Source: JBBDSU01 sp040904825 | Lineage (GTDB): Bacteria; Actinomycetota; Nitriliruptoria; Nitriliruptorales; Nitriliruptoraceae | Reading direction: 5' to 3' | Length of the DNA stretch: 64,000 nt | Assembly: GCA_040904825.1 (NCBI GenBank) | Contig: JBBDSU010000060.1 | Coordinates: forward strand, 10,939-74,938 | Part shown: one piece after another, positions 9,059-16,825 of the stretch | Layout of the letters: each line of letters opens with the position of its first letter | Position numbering within the stretch: the first letter of the stretch is position 1 | Notes under the pieces: generated by a model | What the model saw: only the letters and a program-made list of their open reading frames with translations | The model's database searches: none | Told to the model about the DNA's origin: nothing | Made by a program: the position numbers and the translations under genes

Positions 9059-9837
9059 TGACTGGACCGCTGTCGGGTTTGCGAGTGCTCGTCGGGCGTG
9101 CTCCCGGCCAGGCTGGCGTGTTGGTGCGACGCATTGCCGAACTCGGCGGCGAAGCTGTGCATGCCCCGCTGATCGATATTGCTCCGGGTGATCTCGACGA
9201 GTTGCGCCGTGCCGCCCGTGATCTCGCTGATGGCGCGTATGTCGCTGTCTGTCTCACGTCACCCAACGGTGTCGACGCGCTGGCGGACGCGCTCGAAGCC
9301 GAAGGGCTGGACGCGGCGGTGGTCGGTTCGGTGGCAACCGTTGCGTGTGTGGGACCGGGAACGGCAGCTGCACTCGATCAGCGGCTGGGAGTGTGGCCGG
9401 ACGTCATTCCGGACAAGGCCACGACGCACGCGCTGGCCGACTCGTTTCCTGACGGCTCGGGCCGTGTCCTGTTGCCTCGAGCTGACCTTGCCAACCCGGT
9501 CTTGTCCGACGTGTTGCGACGACGAGGCTATGAACCCGACGAAATCGTGGCCTACCGGACGGTGACCCCCAGCCGACTCGACGAGGACGTTGCCGCGTCG
9601 CTGGCCGAAGGGGAGATCGACCTGCTGGCCTTTGCGTCGTCATCGACGGTCCGGGGTTTCCACACGCTGATTGGTGCGCGCCCGTGGAGCGGGACGGTGG
9701 TGTCGATAGGCCCGGTGACGACCCAGACATGCCGGGACCTTGGCATCGAAGTGGCCGTAGAGGCGAAGCTTCACGACCTTGATGGCCTAGTCGAAGCGTT
9801 GGTCGCTGCCGCAACCAGCAGGCACGCTGATGGCTGA
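9058..9837 (+). CDS. hemD: Uroporphyrinogen-III synthase
   Basis: This 259-residue protein has the two-lobed HemD pattern of low sequence conservation: GLRVLVGRAPGQA at the N-terminus, a VCLTSPNGVDAL segment in the first lobe, and LLAFASSSTVRGF and SIGPVTTQTCRDLG in the second lobe. HemD cyclises and inverts ring D of hydroxymethylbilane to give uroporphyrinogen III. It starts within the hemC stop codon and is followed by the 15-bp tandem repeat region before hemB. Confidence 0.93.
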   Translation: MTGPLSGLRVLVGRAPGQAGVLVRRIAELGGEAVHAPLIDIAPGDLDELRRAARDLADGAYVAVCLTSPNGVDALADALEAEGLDAAVVGSVATVACVGPGTAAALDQRLGVWPDVIPDKATTHALADSFPDGSGRVLLPRADLANPVLSDVLRRRGYEPDEIVAYRTVTPSRLDEDVAASLAEGEIDLLAFASSSTVRGFHTLIGARPWSGTVVSIGPVTTQTCRDLGIEVAVEAKLHDLDGLVEALVAAATSRHADG

Positions 9838-9848
9838 CGGTTGGTGAT

Positions 9849-9875
9849 CTGACCGGCGAGACAAGCCCCGGTCAG
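9849..9875 (+). terminator. Hairpin after hemD (possible attenuator or terminator)
   Basis: CTGACCGG at 9849-9856 pairs perfectly with CCGGTCAG at 9868-9875, giving an 8-bp stem with an 11-base loop, 11 bp after the hemD stop. No T-run follows. The 3' arm belongs to a repeated unit, so the same 5' arm could pair with later copies instead. Confidence 0.4.
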
Positions 9876-9932
9876 ACAAGCCTCGGTCAGACAAGCCCCG
9901 GTCAGACAAGCCCCGGTCAGACAAGCCGCCAC
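9858..9932 (+). repeat. Tandem 15-bp repeat, five copies, between hemD and hemB
   Basis: Unit CAGACAAGCCCCGGT is repeated head to tail at 9858, 9873, 9888, 9903 and 9918. Copies 3 and 4 are exact; copy 1 has GAG for CAG, copy 2 has one C to T change, and the fifth is only conserved in its first ten bases. Copies 1 to 4 together with the start of the next unit carry the 3' arm of the hairpin described for 9849-9875. The array ends 22 bp before the hemB start. Confidence 0.9.
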
Positions 9933-9954
9933 GATCAGTACGCTTGCCCATCAG

Positions 9955-10992
9955 ATGACGACTAATCAGGCGAAGACAGACCTCCAGCCAGCAGCGCAGC
10001 GACGATCGGCAGGTGACGTGGCAGGTTTCCCCCAGGCACGTCTGCGACGGCTACGACGTACACAGGCGCTTCGCAGCATGTTTGCCGAGACACGGATCGA
10101 TCCGTCGTCGCTGGTGTTGCCTGTGTTCGTCAAGGATTCCCTTGACCGCCCCGAAGCGATTCCTTCGATGCCCGGCGTCCTCCAATATCCCCCTGCCGAG
10201 GCAGCAGAGGTCGCTCAAGCGGCCGTTGATGCCGGGGTCGGCGGACTGCTGTTGTTCGGGATTCCCGCCACCAAGGACGGCTCAGGTAGCGGAGGATGGG
10301 ATCCACAAGGCCCCGTGCCGCGTGCGACCCAGGCCATCCGCCGCCGTGTCGGTGATCAGGTGGTGGTCTGGGCCGATGTCTGCCAGTGCGAATACACCGA
10401 CCACGGCCACTGCGGCCCTCTCGATGACGCGGGTCTGGTCTTCAACGATGCTGCGGTTGCGGGCTACGTGCGCGATGCCGCTGTCTACGCCGACGCTGGC
10501 GTTGATCTCGTCGCACCATCGGGAATGATGGACGGTCAGGTCGCTGCGATCCGTGCTGGACTTGACGACGCCGGCCATCACGACGTGGGCATCGTCGCCT
10601 ATGCCGCCAAGTTCACATCTGCGTTCTACGGACCGTTTCGGGATGCGGCAGAGTCCACCATGGTCGCCGGCGACCGCGCGTCCCATCAGATGGCCTCAAC
10701 CAATCGGCGTGAAGCGCGGCGTGAGATCCTCTTCGACCTTGATGAGGGCGCGGACGTGGTGATGGTCAAGCCAGCAATGCCGTACCTCGACATCGTTGCT
10801 GAGGCGCGTGAGCTTTGCGACGTGCCGATTGCCGCCTATCAGGTTTCGGGCGAGTATTCGATGATTGCCGCGGCGGGCGAGCGGGGATTCATCGATGCTG
10901 ACGCCGCGATGATCGAGGCGGTCACCTCGATTGCTCGAGCTGGTGCTGATGTCGTGATCACCTACGCCGCGCTGGACATTGCCAGGCGTTGA
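9955..10992 (+). CDS. hemB: Delta-aminolevulinic acid dehydratase (porphobilinogen synthase)
   Basis: HemB condenses two 5-aminolevulinate molecules into porphobilinogen. The protein has the entry motif RLRRLRRTQALRSMFAET, the zinc-type cysteine cluster in DVCQCEYTDHGHCG, the first catalytic lysine in YAAKFTSAFYGPFRDA and the Schiff-base lysine in VMVKPAMPYLD. The length of 345 residues is slightly long: the first 23 residues before FPQARLRRL are not conserved and no good ribosome site precedes the ATG at 9955, so the GTG at 10018 is an alternative. It is separated from hemD by the repeat array. Confidence 0.96.
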   Translation: MTTNQAKTDLQPAAQRRSAGDVAGFPQARLRRLRRTQALRSMFAETRIDPSSLVLPVFVKDSLDRPEAIPSMPGVLQYPPAEAAEVAQAAVDAGVGGLLLFGIPATKDGSGSGGWDPQGPVPRATQAIRRRVGDQVVVWADVCQCEYTDHGHCGPLDDAGLVFNDAAVAGYVRDAAVYADAGVDLVAPSGMMDGQVAAIRAGLDDAGHHDVGIVAYAAKFTSAFYGPFRDAAESTMVAGDRASHQMASTNRREARREILFDLDEGADVVMVKPAMPYLDIVAEARELCDVPIAAYQVSGEYSMIAAAGERGFIDADAAMIEAVTSIARAGADVVITYAALDIARR

Positions 10993-11013
10993 CTTTGAGG
11001 AGTTGCCCCGATT

Positions 11014-12306
11014 ATGGACATCAGCGGTTCAGCACAGTTGTTTGCCCGCGCTGCCGAGGTCATTCCGGGTGGGGTGAACTCGCCTGTTCGTTCCTTCGCG
11101 TCGGTCGGAGGCACGCCGCGGTTTGTTGCACGCGGGGCAGGCAGCCACCTGATCGATGTCGACGGCAACGAGTACGTCGACTTGGTCACGAGCTGGGGGC
11201 CGCTGCCGTTCGGACACGCTGACCGCCGCATCGTCGAGGCCATAGACCGGGCGGTCGCACTCGGCACATCCTTTGGCGCGCCGACTCTGGCCGAAATTGA
11301 ACTCGCGGAAGAGATTGCTGCAGCCGTCCCTTCGATCGAAAAAGTTCGCTTGGTCAGCTCCGGCACTGAGGCGTCGATGTCGGCGCTGCGCCTGGCACGA
11401 GGGGTCACCTCGCGGCCGACGATCATCAAGTTCGCCGGGCACTACCACGGGCATGTCGATGCGCTGTTGGTCGCCGCGGGTTCCGGTGTGGCAACTCTCG
11501 GCATCCCCGGCTCGCCGGGAGTAACCCCGGGCGCGGTCGCCGACACGGTCGTTGTCCCGTGGAACGACCCGGAAGCGCTCACCGCTGCTGTTCAGACCCA
11601 CGCGGACTCGCTCGCGGCGATCGTGTGCGAACCTGTGGCAGCCAACATGAATCTCGTCCCACCGCACGATGGCTTTCTCGAACTTCTGCGAGCCTCGGCT
11701 GACCGTGTCGGTGCGCTGCTGGTGTTCGACGAAGTCATCACCGGGTTCAGATTGGCCCGAGGCGGCGCACAGCAGGTGCACGGCGTCACCCCCGATCTGA
11801 CGGTGTTGGGCAAGATCGTTGGCGGTGGGATGCCGTTGGCGGCCTTCGGAGGCCCTGCCGAGATCATGGATCGTCTGGCGCCGGTTGGCGACGTTTACCA
11901 GGCCGGCACATTGTCCGGAAACCCGGTTGCGGTGGCCGCTGGCCTGGCGCAGTTGCAACACCTGGATGCGGCCGTCTACGAACGCTTGACGGCAGTGACG
12001 GACCGGCTCGCCGACGACCTCGAGTCGGCATTTGCAGGCGCTGGCATCCCTGCCACGGTGGTCCGCCATGGGACGCTCGCCGGTCTGGTGTTCGCCAACT
12101 CCGCCCCGGCAAACGCCGCCGAGGTGGGCGCCGCCGATCACGCCACCTATGCACGGTTCTTTCATGCGATGCTCGACCGCGGGGTCTACCTGGCTCCGTC
12201 AGGGCACGAGGTCATGTTCACCTCGACGACGCTTGATGATGGCGACCTTGACCTGGTCGCGGCTGCTGCCGCCGCAGCAGCTGAAGAGATCGCCAGCACT
12301 GCCTGA
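11014..12306 (+). CDS. hemL: Glutamate-1-semialdehyde 2,1-aminomutase
   Basis: HemL is the PLP enzyme that converts glutamate-1-semialdehyde to 5-aminolevulinate. The sequence shows FPGGVNSPVR-like IPGGVNSPVRSF at the start, VSSGTEASMSALRLAR, the substrate loop KFAGHYHGHVDALL, LLVFDEVITGFR and the PLP lysine in VLGKIVGGGMPLAAFGG. The product has 430 residues, a normal length. GAGGAG at about 10997-11002 serves as the ribosome site. It completes the early C5 pathway with hemA, hemC, hemD and hemB; later heme genes (hemE onward) are not in the window. Confidence 0.97.
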   Translation: MDISGSAQLFARAAEVIPGGVNSPVRSFASVGGTPRFVARGAGSHLIDVDGNEYVDLVTSWGPLPFGHADRRIVEAIDRAVALGTSFGAPTLAEIELAEEIAAAVPSIEKVRLVSSGTEASMSALRLARGVTSRPTIIKFAGHYHGHVDALLVAAGSGVATLGIPGSPGVTPGAVADTVVVPWNDPEALTAAVQTHADSLAAIVCEPVAANMNLVPPHDGFLELLRASADRVGALLVFDEVITGFRLARGGAQQVHGVTPDLTVLGKIVGGGMPLAAFGGPAEIMDRLAPVGDVYQAGTLSGNPVAVAAGLAQLQHLDAAVYERLTAVTDRLADDLESAFAGAGIPATVVRHGTLAGLVFANSAPANAAEVGAADHATYARFFHAMLDRGVYLAPSGHEVMFTSTTLDDGDLDLVAAAAAAAAEEIASTA

Positions 12307-12540
12307 CGGGCGCCCGGTTCGGGGCGTTCATGGGTGCCGGGCACTGCCCGCCGTATCGCCCCGGCGGTCACGGAGCGGACGGGGGCGTTTGTCCGGGTCT
12401 CGGCGACATTGATACCGTTGCCCCGACCTCCGGCGATCCGGGGACTTCGTAGTGGTCGAGGGCGACAGTTGCCGCCTGCGACGACGTGGTGGCCGCTGGT
12501 CGCGCGGCGCAGAGCACACAGGCTCTGTGCCGATCGGAAA

Positions 12541-12555
12541 CGCGCCACCGGCGCG
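12541..12555 (+). promoter_or_regulatory. Leader hairpin before the complex III operon
   Basis: CGCGCC-ACC-GGCGCG forms a 6-bp GC stem with a 3-base loop, ending 5 bp before the strong ribosome site AGGAAGG (12561-12567). It lies in the 268-bp hemL-to-operon spacer, which otherwise shows no convincing promoter; a weak candidate is TTGTCC near 12389 with a GATACC-like -10. Confidence 0.3.
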
Positions 12556-12574
12556 ATGACAGGAAGGACGCACG

Positions 12575-13090
12575 GTGCTCGAGTGGTTCGGCGAGTTCTT
12601 CGCGACCCTTCCCGAGGTCTTGCGTGCGCTGTACCAGTTTGGCGATCCGGCAAACATCGGTCGTGGCTGGGTCGGTCTGGCGATCATGGCGCTGTGGTTC
12701 GGGCCGCTGTTCGCCCTGCCGTTGTGGATCGCGAAGATCACCTACGGCAAGCGTGAATGGGTTTCAGCGACGATGGGAGTGATCGCCGGGACATCACTGA
12801 TGTGGTGGCTCCATGGCGTCATCCCGCACGGTTGGATCCAGTTCGTCCAGTCCAACGCGAACCTCCTTGAAGGCCCGGTGATCCCGGCGAGCATGACGAT
12901 CCATCTGCCCAACGGGACCGAGCTTGACGTGGCCTCGAACCTGTACGGCGTGATTACTGAGAGCGTGCTGATGGGTCTGATGGTCGGCGCGATTGCGGCG
13001 AGTATCTGGCTTGCGATCAAGGTGCAACAGCGTTTGCCGAAGACACTTGCGTCCGGCGAGGACAAGCCGGAGGGCGGCGGCTACCGCTGA
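12575..13090 (+). CDS. Small membrane protein of unknown function, first gene of the complex III operon
   Basis: This 171-residue protein has three predicted transmembrane helices (about residues 32-53, 63-80 and 125-150), with an extracytoplasmic-looking loop between the second and third and a short basic tail. I recognise no known domain. It starts with GTG, 7 bp after the ribosome site AGGAAGG. It is followed closely by the ferredoxin and cytochrome b genes, which suggests an accessory or assembly role in that complex. This function is inferred only from position. Confidence 0.75.
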   Translation: MLEWFGEFFATLPEVLRALYQFGDPANIGRGWVGLAIMALWFGPLFALPLWIAKITYGKREWVSATMGVIAGTSLMWWLHGVIPHGWIQFVQSNANLLEGPVIPASMTIHLPNGTELDVASNLYGVITESVLMGLMVGAIAASIWLAIKVQQRLPKTLASGEDKPEGGGYR

Positions 13091-13134
13091 CGAGTTCGTA
13101 AGCAGGCAACACTCGACGACCAAAGGAGGCAGGT

Positions 13135-13479
13135 GTGGGGAAGACGGACCGCGGTGAACATCCCCTTATGTTCGACGACTACACCGTGCAGCAGGTCGAC
13201 GCGAATTGGCTGCAGGAACGCGTCAAGCCCAAGCGCCACATTGGATTGACGCCCGAGTTGTGCATTCTGTGCCGGGCATGCGAGGACGTCTGCCCGTGGG
13301 AGTGCATCTTCATGATGTCTCCGGACATCATCAAAGACGCCGACAGTTCGGCGTTGACAACCCTGGCTCAGCAGTCGCACGCGGTGTTCATCATCGATGA
13401 CAACGAGTGCACCCGCTGTGCGATCTGTGTCGAGCGCTGTCCTTCGGACGCGCTGTGGCTGGGTCGCGTCGACGCCTGA
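13135..13479 (+). CDS. Dicluster [4Fe-4S] ferredoxin-like protein in the complex III operon
   Basis: This 114-residue soluble protein has two complete CxxCxxCxxxCP motifs, at Cys43/46/49/53 and Cys92/95/98/102, so it should bind two [4Fe-4S] clusters. The segment between the clusters (about 38 residues) is longer than in small bacterial ferredoxins, and a 40-residue N-terminal extension precedes the first. GGAGG lies just before the GTG start. Its place between a membrane protein and cytochrome b genes is unusual. It may be an electron-transfer subunit of this complex or a ferredoxin supplying it; neither is shown by the sequence. Confidence 0.88.
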   Translation: MGKTDRGEHPLMFDDYTVQQVDANWLQERVKPKRHIGLTPELCILCRACEDVCPWECIFMMSPDIIKDADSSALTTLAQQSHAVFIIDDNECTRCAICVERCPSDALWLGRVDA

Positions 13480-13511
13480 TCCGTCCGACCGAACGTAGAA
13501 GAGGGACGAAC

Positions 13512-14288
13512 GTGCCGAAGCTCCCCAAGCCCCCCACCTATACCGAGGTGAAGGGCAGCGTCCAAGACAACGTGATCTGGCGTTCAATCTTCCGTCCGGG
13601 GTCGATCTATCGCAAGGGCTATCGCGATACCTCGCGTGACCGTGCGCTCGCCGCGATGAACAATGTCCTCTACCACCTGCACCCCGTGAAGGTGAAGCGG
13701 CATGGCCTCAAGCTCACCTACACCTACTGCCTCGGTGGTTTGAGCTTCTTCCTCTTCATCCTGCTGACGGTCACCGGCATCTTCCTCATGTTCTTCTATA
13801 CCCCGGCTGCCGGAGCCGGCACTGAGATCGCCTACCTGAACATGCGGGAGCTGGCGTCGTCGGTCACCTTCGGGACGCTCGTGCGCAACCTGCATCGCTG
13901 GGGTGCACACGCGATGGTGTTCACCGTCTTTTTGCACATGGCGCGCGTGTTCTACCACGGCGCCTACAAGCCGCCGCGTGAGTTCAACTGGGTCGTTGGC
14001 GTCATCTTGCTGCTGCTGACCCTGTTCCTGTCGTTCACTGGCTACCTGTTGCCGTGGGACCAGCTGGCACTTTGGGCCGTCACGGTCGGTACCAACATCG
14101 CGGGCTTCTCGCCGGTCTTCGGTGAACAGGTTTCGTTTGTCCTGCTCGGTGGGCTCGAGGTCGGACCGCCAACCTTGCTGCGGTGGTATGTACTGCACGT
14201 GTTGTTTGTTCCGTTCATCTTCGTCATCTTCCTCGCGGTCCACTTCTGGCGGATCCGCAAGGACGGCGGAATCTCGGGACCGCTGTGA
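13512..14288 (+). CDS. Cytochrome b N-terminal subunit, b6-type
   Basis: This 258-residue protein is a cytochrome b6-like half carrying both b hemes and four helices. Heme ligand pairs are His128/His229 and His142/His244. The spacing is 13 residues in the first helix and 14 in the second, the b6f pattern rather than the bc1 pattern (13 and 13). Cys73 in YTYCLGGL matches the cysteine that holds heme c_i covalently in b6f complexes. SFTGYLLPWDQ and the ending IRKDGGISGPL also match cytochrome b6. The frame is open upstream, but the GTG at 13512 has GAGGG 7 bp before it and gives the family length. Confidence 0.95.
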   Translation: MPKLPKPPTYTEVKGSVQDNVIWRSIFRPGSIYRKGYRDTSRDRALAAMNNVLYHLHPVKVKRHGLKLTYTYCLGGLSFFLFILLTVTGIFLMFFYTPAAGAGTEIAYLNMRELASSVTFGTLVRNLHRWGAHAMVFTVFLHMARVFYHGAYKPPREFNWVVGVILLLLTLFLSFTGYLLPWDQLALWAVTVGTNIAGFSPVFGEQVSFVLLGGLEVGPPTLLRWYVLHVLFVPFIFVIFLAVHFWRIRKDGGISGPL

Positions 14289-14331
14289 TCGCGGTTGACG
14301 CCCGGCCAGCTGCGGCCACGGAGGAACAGCT

Positions 14332-15168
14332 ATGAGCGACGAGGTCCAGATCGATCAGGAGGTCTACGACCGCCTGATCGGCGAGGGCAAGAGCGAGCGC
14401 ATCGCGCGGGCCAAGGCCAAGGCGGCGTCAGTCCGCAAAGCCAAGCTTGCCGAAGGCGCCACGCTCGGGCCTCGTCCAGCCGACGAGGCTGCGGCCAAGC
14501 TCGAAGAATTTCGCTCTTCGCGTGGCAGCGGTGGCGGCGTAGCAACCAAGACGGCGGTTGCCGACGATGGTGGCAACGGTGGCGGGCGCTTGACGCCCGA
14601 GCAGCGTGCCGCACGGGTTGCCGCGTCACTGGGCGCTGCCGAAGCGCCGTCCATGGGTGTCCCTCCTGCCAGCCAGCACACCCACCGACTGCTCGCTCTT
14701 GTGCCGCCCGCTGGCATCCAGCAGGTCCAGTCCAAGCAGATGGACAAGGTCTATACCTGGCCGCACTTGCTGCTCGTTGAGTTTGTCGCGTTGCTCGCAA
14801 TGGGCGCGGTGCTGCTGATCGCGTCGTTCTTCCTCGACGCACCGCTGGGATCACTGGCCAACCCCAACGAAGTGCCGGCCATCAACAAGGCTCCCTGGTA
14901 TTTCATGGGGCTGCAGGAACTGCTGGCCTACTTCCACCCGATGGTGGCAGGCATCTCGATCGTCGGCGTGGTCGTGGTCCTGCTGATGGCTGTGCCATAC
15001 GCCGACAAGAACCCTTCTGCCAGGCCCGAGAACCGCAAGTTCGCCAACATGGCATTCACCTTCTTCATTGCGTTCTGGGGTTTGCTAACGATGATCGGCT
15101 CGTTCCTGCGAGGTCCCGGATATGAATGGGTCTGGCCGTGGGTTCAGGGCCTTGGCTTCTCCCTCTAG
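14332..15168 (+). CDS. Cytochrome b C-terminal subunit (subunit IV-like) with novel N-terminal extension
   Basis: The C-terminal 140 of 278 residues form three transmembrane helices and a quinol-site region like cytochrome b subunit IV. The usual PEWY motif reads APWY at residues 187-190, so the glutamate is replaced. The first 135 residues are an unusual soluble extension. Residues 6-36 carry a charged helical motif with the core EGKSER and ARAKAKAA; a Gly-rich linker and a second Arg/Ala helix follow. The same motif occurs twice in the tail of NuoI of the second complex I operon (55464-55559 and 55851-55946). The extension may be a docking element; this is inference. Confidence 0.92.
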   Translation: MSDEVQIDQEVYDRLIGEGKSERIARAKAKAASVRKAKLAEGATLGPRPADEAAAKLEEFRSSRGSGGGVATKTAVADDGGNGGGRLTPEQRAARVAASLGAAEAPSMGVPPASQHTHRLLALVPPAGIQQVQSKQMDKVYTWPHLLLVEFVALLAMGAVLLIASFFLDAPLGSLANPNEVPAINKAPWYFMGLQELLAYFHPMVAGISIVGVVVVLLMAVPYADKNPSARPENRKFANMAFTFFIAFWGLLTMIGSFLRGPGYEWVWPWVQGLGFSL

Positions 15169-15192
15169 TACTCCTTCCATCCAGAGGCTGAC

Positions 15193-15801
15193 ATGACCGA
15201 GAACAACAAGCCCTCCTCCCGGCTCAAGCCGGTTGAGCGGCGGACGTTCCTCCGCTACAGCCTGATCGGCGCGACGAGCGCCGGTCTGGGCGGCTTTGGG
15301 CTGTCGGCCCTTGGCTTCATGTGGCCACGACTCGGCGACGGCCTGTTCGGCGAAGTCGCGCTTGGCAACGCTGCCGACCTGGCGTCCGAGATCTCCAGCA
15401 GCCGAACACCGATTCGGGTACCTGAAGGCGGAGTCTCGATCATCGTCTGGGACCCGTCGGTGACCGGTGCGATGCAGGCCTATGGCGATGAGCACCAAGC
15501 CGTGATCAACGACGAACTCGCTCTCATGGCGATCAATACGCAGTCCTGCCCTCACCTCGGCTGCGCGGTCCCGTGGTGCCAGACGTCGCAGTGGTTCGAG
15601 TGTCCCTGCCATGGATCTCGCTACAACCGTTACGGTGAATGGACCGACGGCCCGGCCCCTCGTGGGCTCGACCGTTACTCGTCCTTCATCGACGACGATG
15701 GCCAGTTCGTCGTCGATCTGGGCAACGCCCTTACCGGGCCTGCCCGTACCGCAAATGTCCTCGAGCAGTCGCCCGAGGGTCCGAACTGTGTCGACGTCTG
15801 A
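15193..15801 (+). CDS. Rieske iron-sulfur protein of complex III
   Basis: This 202-residue protein passes electrons from quinol to the cytochrome c subunit. It has box 1 CPHLGC (Cys119, His121, Cys124) and box 2 CPCHGS (Cys137, Cys139, His140), giving the [2Fe-2S] ligands and the usual disulfide. An N-terminal twin-arginine-like ERRTFLR followed by a hydrophobic helix (about residues 22-43) suggests Tat export with the helix kept as membrane anchor. It is shorter than the three-helix QcrA of mycobacteria and resembles the simpler b6f-type protein, in keeping with the split cytochrome b next to it. Confidence 0.95.
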   Translation: MTENNKPSSRLKPVERRTFLRYSLIGATSAGLGGFGLSALGFMWPRLGDGLFGEVALGNAADLASEISSSRTPIRVPEGGVSIIVWDPSVTGAMQAYGDEHQAVINDELALMAINTQSCPHLGCAVPWCQTSQWFECPCHGSRYNRYGEWTDGPAPRGLDRYSSFIDDDGQFVVDLGNALTGPARTANVLEQSPEGPNCVDV

Positions 15802-15818
15802 GTCCGGGAGCCGGTGTG

Positions 15819-16823
15819 ATGCCTGACCTGTTCGTGCTCGTCGAGAGCGCTGGGAGCGGTACGTCCGTTCCTATCATCATCTTGCTCGTGGCCCTCGCCG
15901 GCTTCGCGCTCGCCTATTTCGTGGTCGGCCCCGGCAAGAACCGCGGGCCGCGCAAGCAGGCCGATATCCCGCTGGCCATGCGCCCCCACCACTCCGACGA
16001 GGAGTTGGAAGGCAAGGGCCTGGAGCGGGCAATGTCGTGGGCGGTCGCGCTGGCGGTCTTCTCGGCGCTGTTCCTGCCCTTGTACTGGTTGATCGAGCCG
16101 GGCAGGATCGAGAATGCGCTGGAGCAGCAGTACCAGCAGGACGTTGCGACCGGCCGTGCCGAATATCAGAACGCCTGTGCCTCGTGTCACGGAGTCAACC
16201 TTGAAGGTGGGTCGGCGCCGCATCCTGACCAGGACATCGACACGCCCTGGCCCGCGCCACGTCTTGACAACATCGTTGCGCGCTATCAGGAATCCGAAGT
16301 GGTCACCGATGTCCGCGAATTCATGTGGCTGACCGTGTTCCATGGCCGCGCCGGTACACCGATGCAGGGTTTCAGCACCGACGCAGGTGGTGTGTACAGC
16401 GACTTCCAACTCGAATCGATCATCGCCTACATCTTGTCGGTACAGACTGGCGAGATTGACCAGATCGACGCGCAGGCCTTCGTGGGCCGGTCGGGTGACG
16501 ACATCTTCGGGGCCAACTGCGCACGCTGCCACGGGCTGAACGCGCTCGGTGGTGCAGGGCCCCAATTGGTCAATGTCTTCGAGCGATATGGCTGGGATCC
16601 CGCCAATCCGGATTCACTTTCGGCAGCGCGCCAAGTTGTCCGCCACACCATTGAGAATGGCCGGGTCGTGCCCGGCAAGGCGCCCATGCCGGCATTCGCC
16701 CAGACCTTGACACCAGAGGCCATTGAGGCGGTCATCGACCATCTGGAGACCATCCAGGTGACCGGTGGTCCGCGTGTTGGTCAGATCGGTGGCGACCCCG
16801 TCGTCGCACAGGAAGGCCAGTGA
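15819..16823 (+). CDS. Diheme membrane-bound cytochrome c
   Basis: This 334-residue protein has two N-terminal transmembrane helices (about residues 16-36 and 73-93) and two c-type heme sites, CASCH at 120-124 and CARCH at 234-238. The likely axial methionines lie in GTPMQGF and KAPMPAF. It replaces the usual cytochrome c1/QcrC as the electron acceptor of the Rieske protein and probably hands electrons to a terminal oxidase. The ATG at 15819 follows the Rieske stop closely. Maturation of its hemes would need the System II genes found at 17888-22227. Confidence 0.92.
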   Translation: MPDLFVLVESAGSGTSVPIIILLVALAGFALAYFVVGPGKNRGPRKQADIPLAMRPHHSDEELEGKGLERAMSWAVALAVFSALFLPLYWLIEPGRIENALEQQYQQDVATGRAEYQNACASCHGVNLEGGSAPHPDQDIDTPWPAPRLDNIVARYQESEVVTDVREFMWLTVFHGRAGTPMQGFSTDAGGVYSDFQLESIIAYILSVQTGEIDQIDAQAFVGRSGDDIFGANCARCHGLNALGGAGPQLVNVFERYGWDPANPDSLSAARQVVRHTIENGRVVPGKAPMPAFAQTLTPEAIEAVIDHLETIQVTGGPRVGQIGGDPVVAQEGQ

Positions 16824-16825
16824 GC

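Noticed and set aside
9858..9932. CRISPR array
   Set aside because: The 15-bp units are directly adjacent with no spacers and no cas genes are near.
9845..9955. Coding repeat (DKPRS pentapeptide) in the hemD-hemB gap
   Set aside because: One frame reads five-residue repeats, but it has a stop at 9845, no start codon and is out of frame with hemD.
14332..14736. Separate small gene for the N-terminal extension of the cytochrome b C-terminal subunit
   Set aside because: The extension is in frame with the transmembrane part with no stop, and the only good ribosome site (GGAGGAAC) is before 14332.
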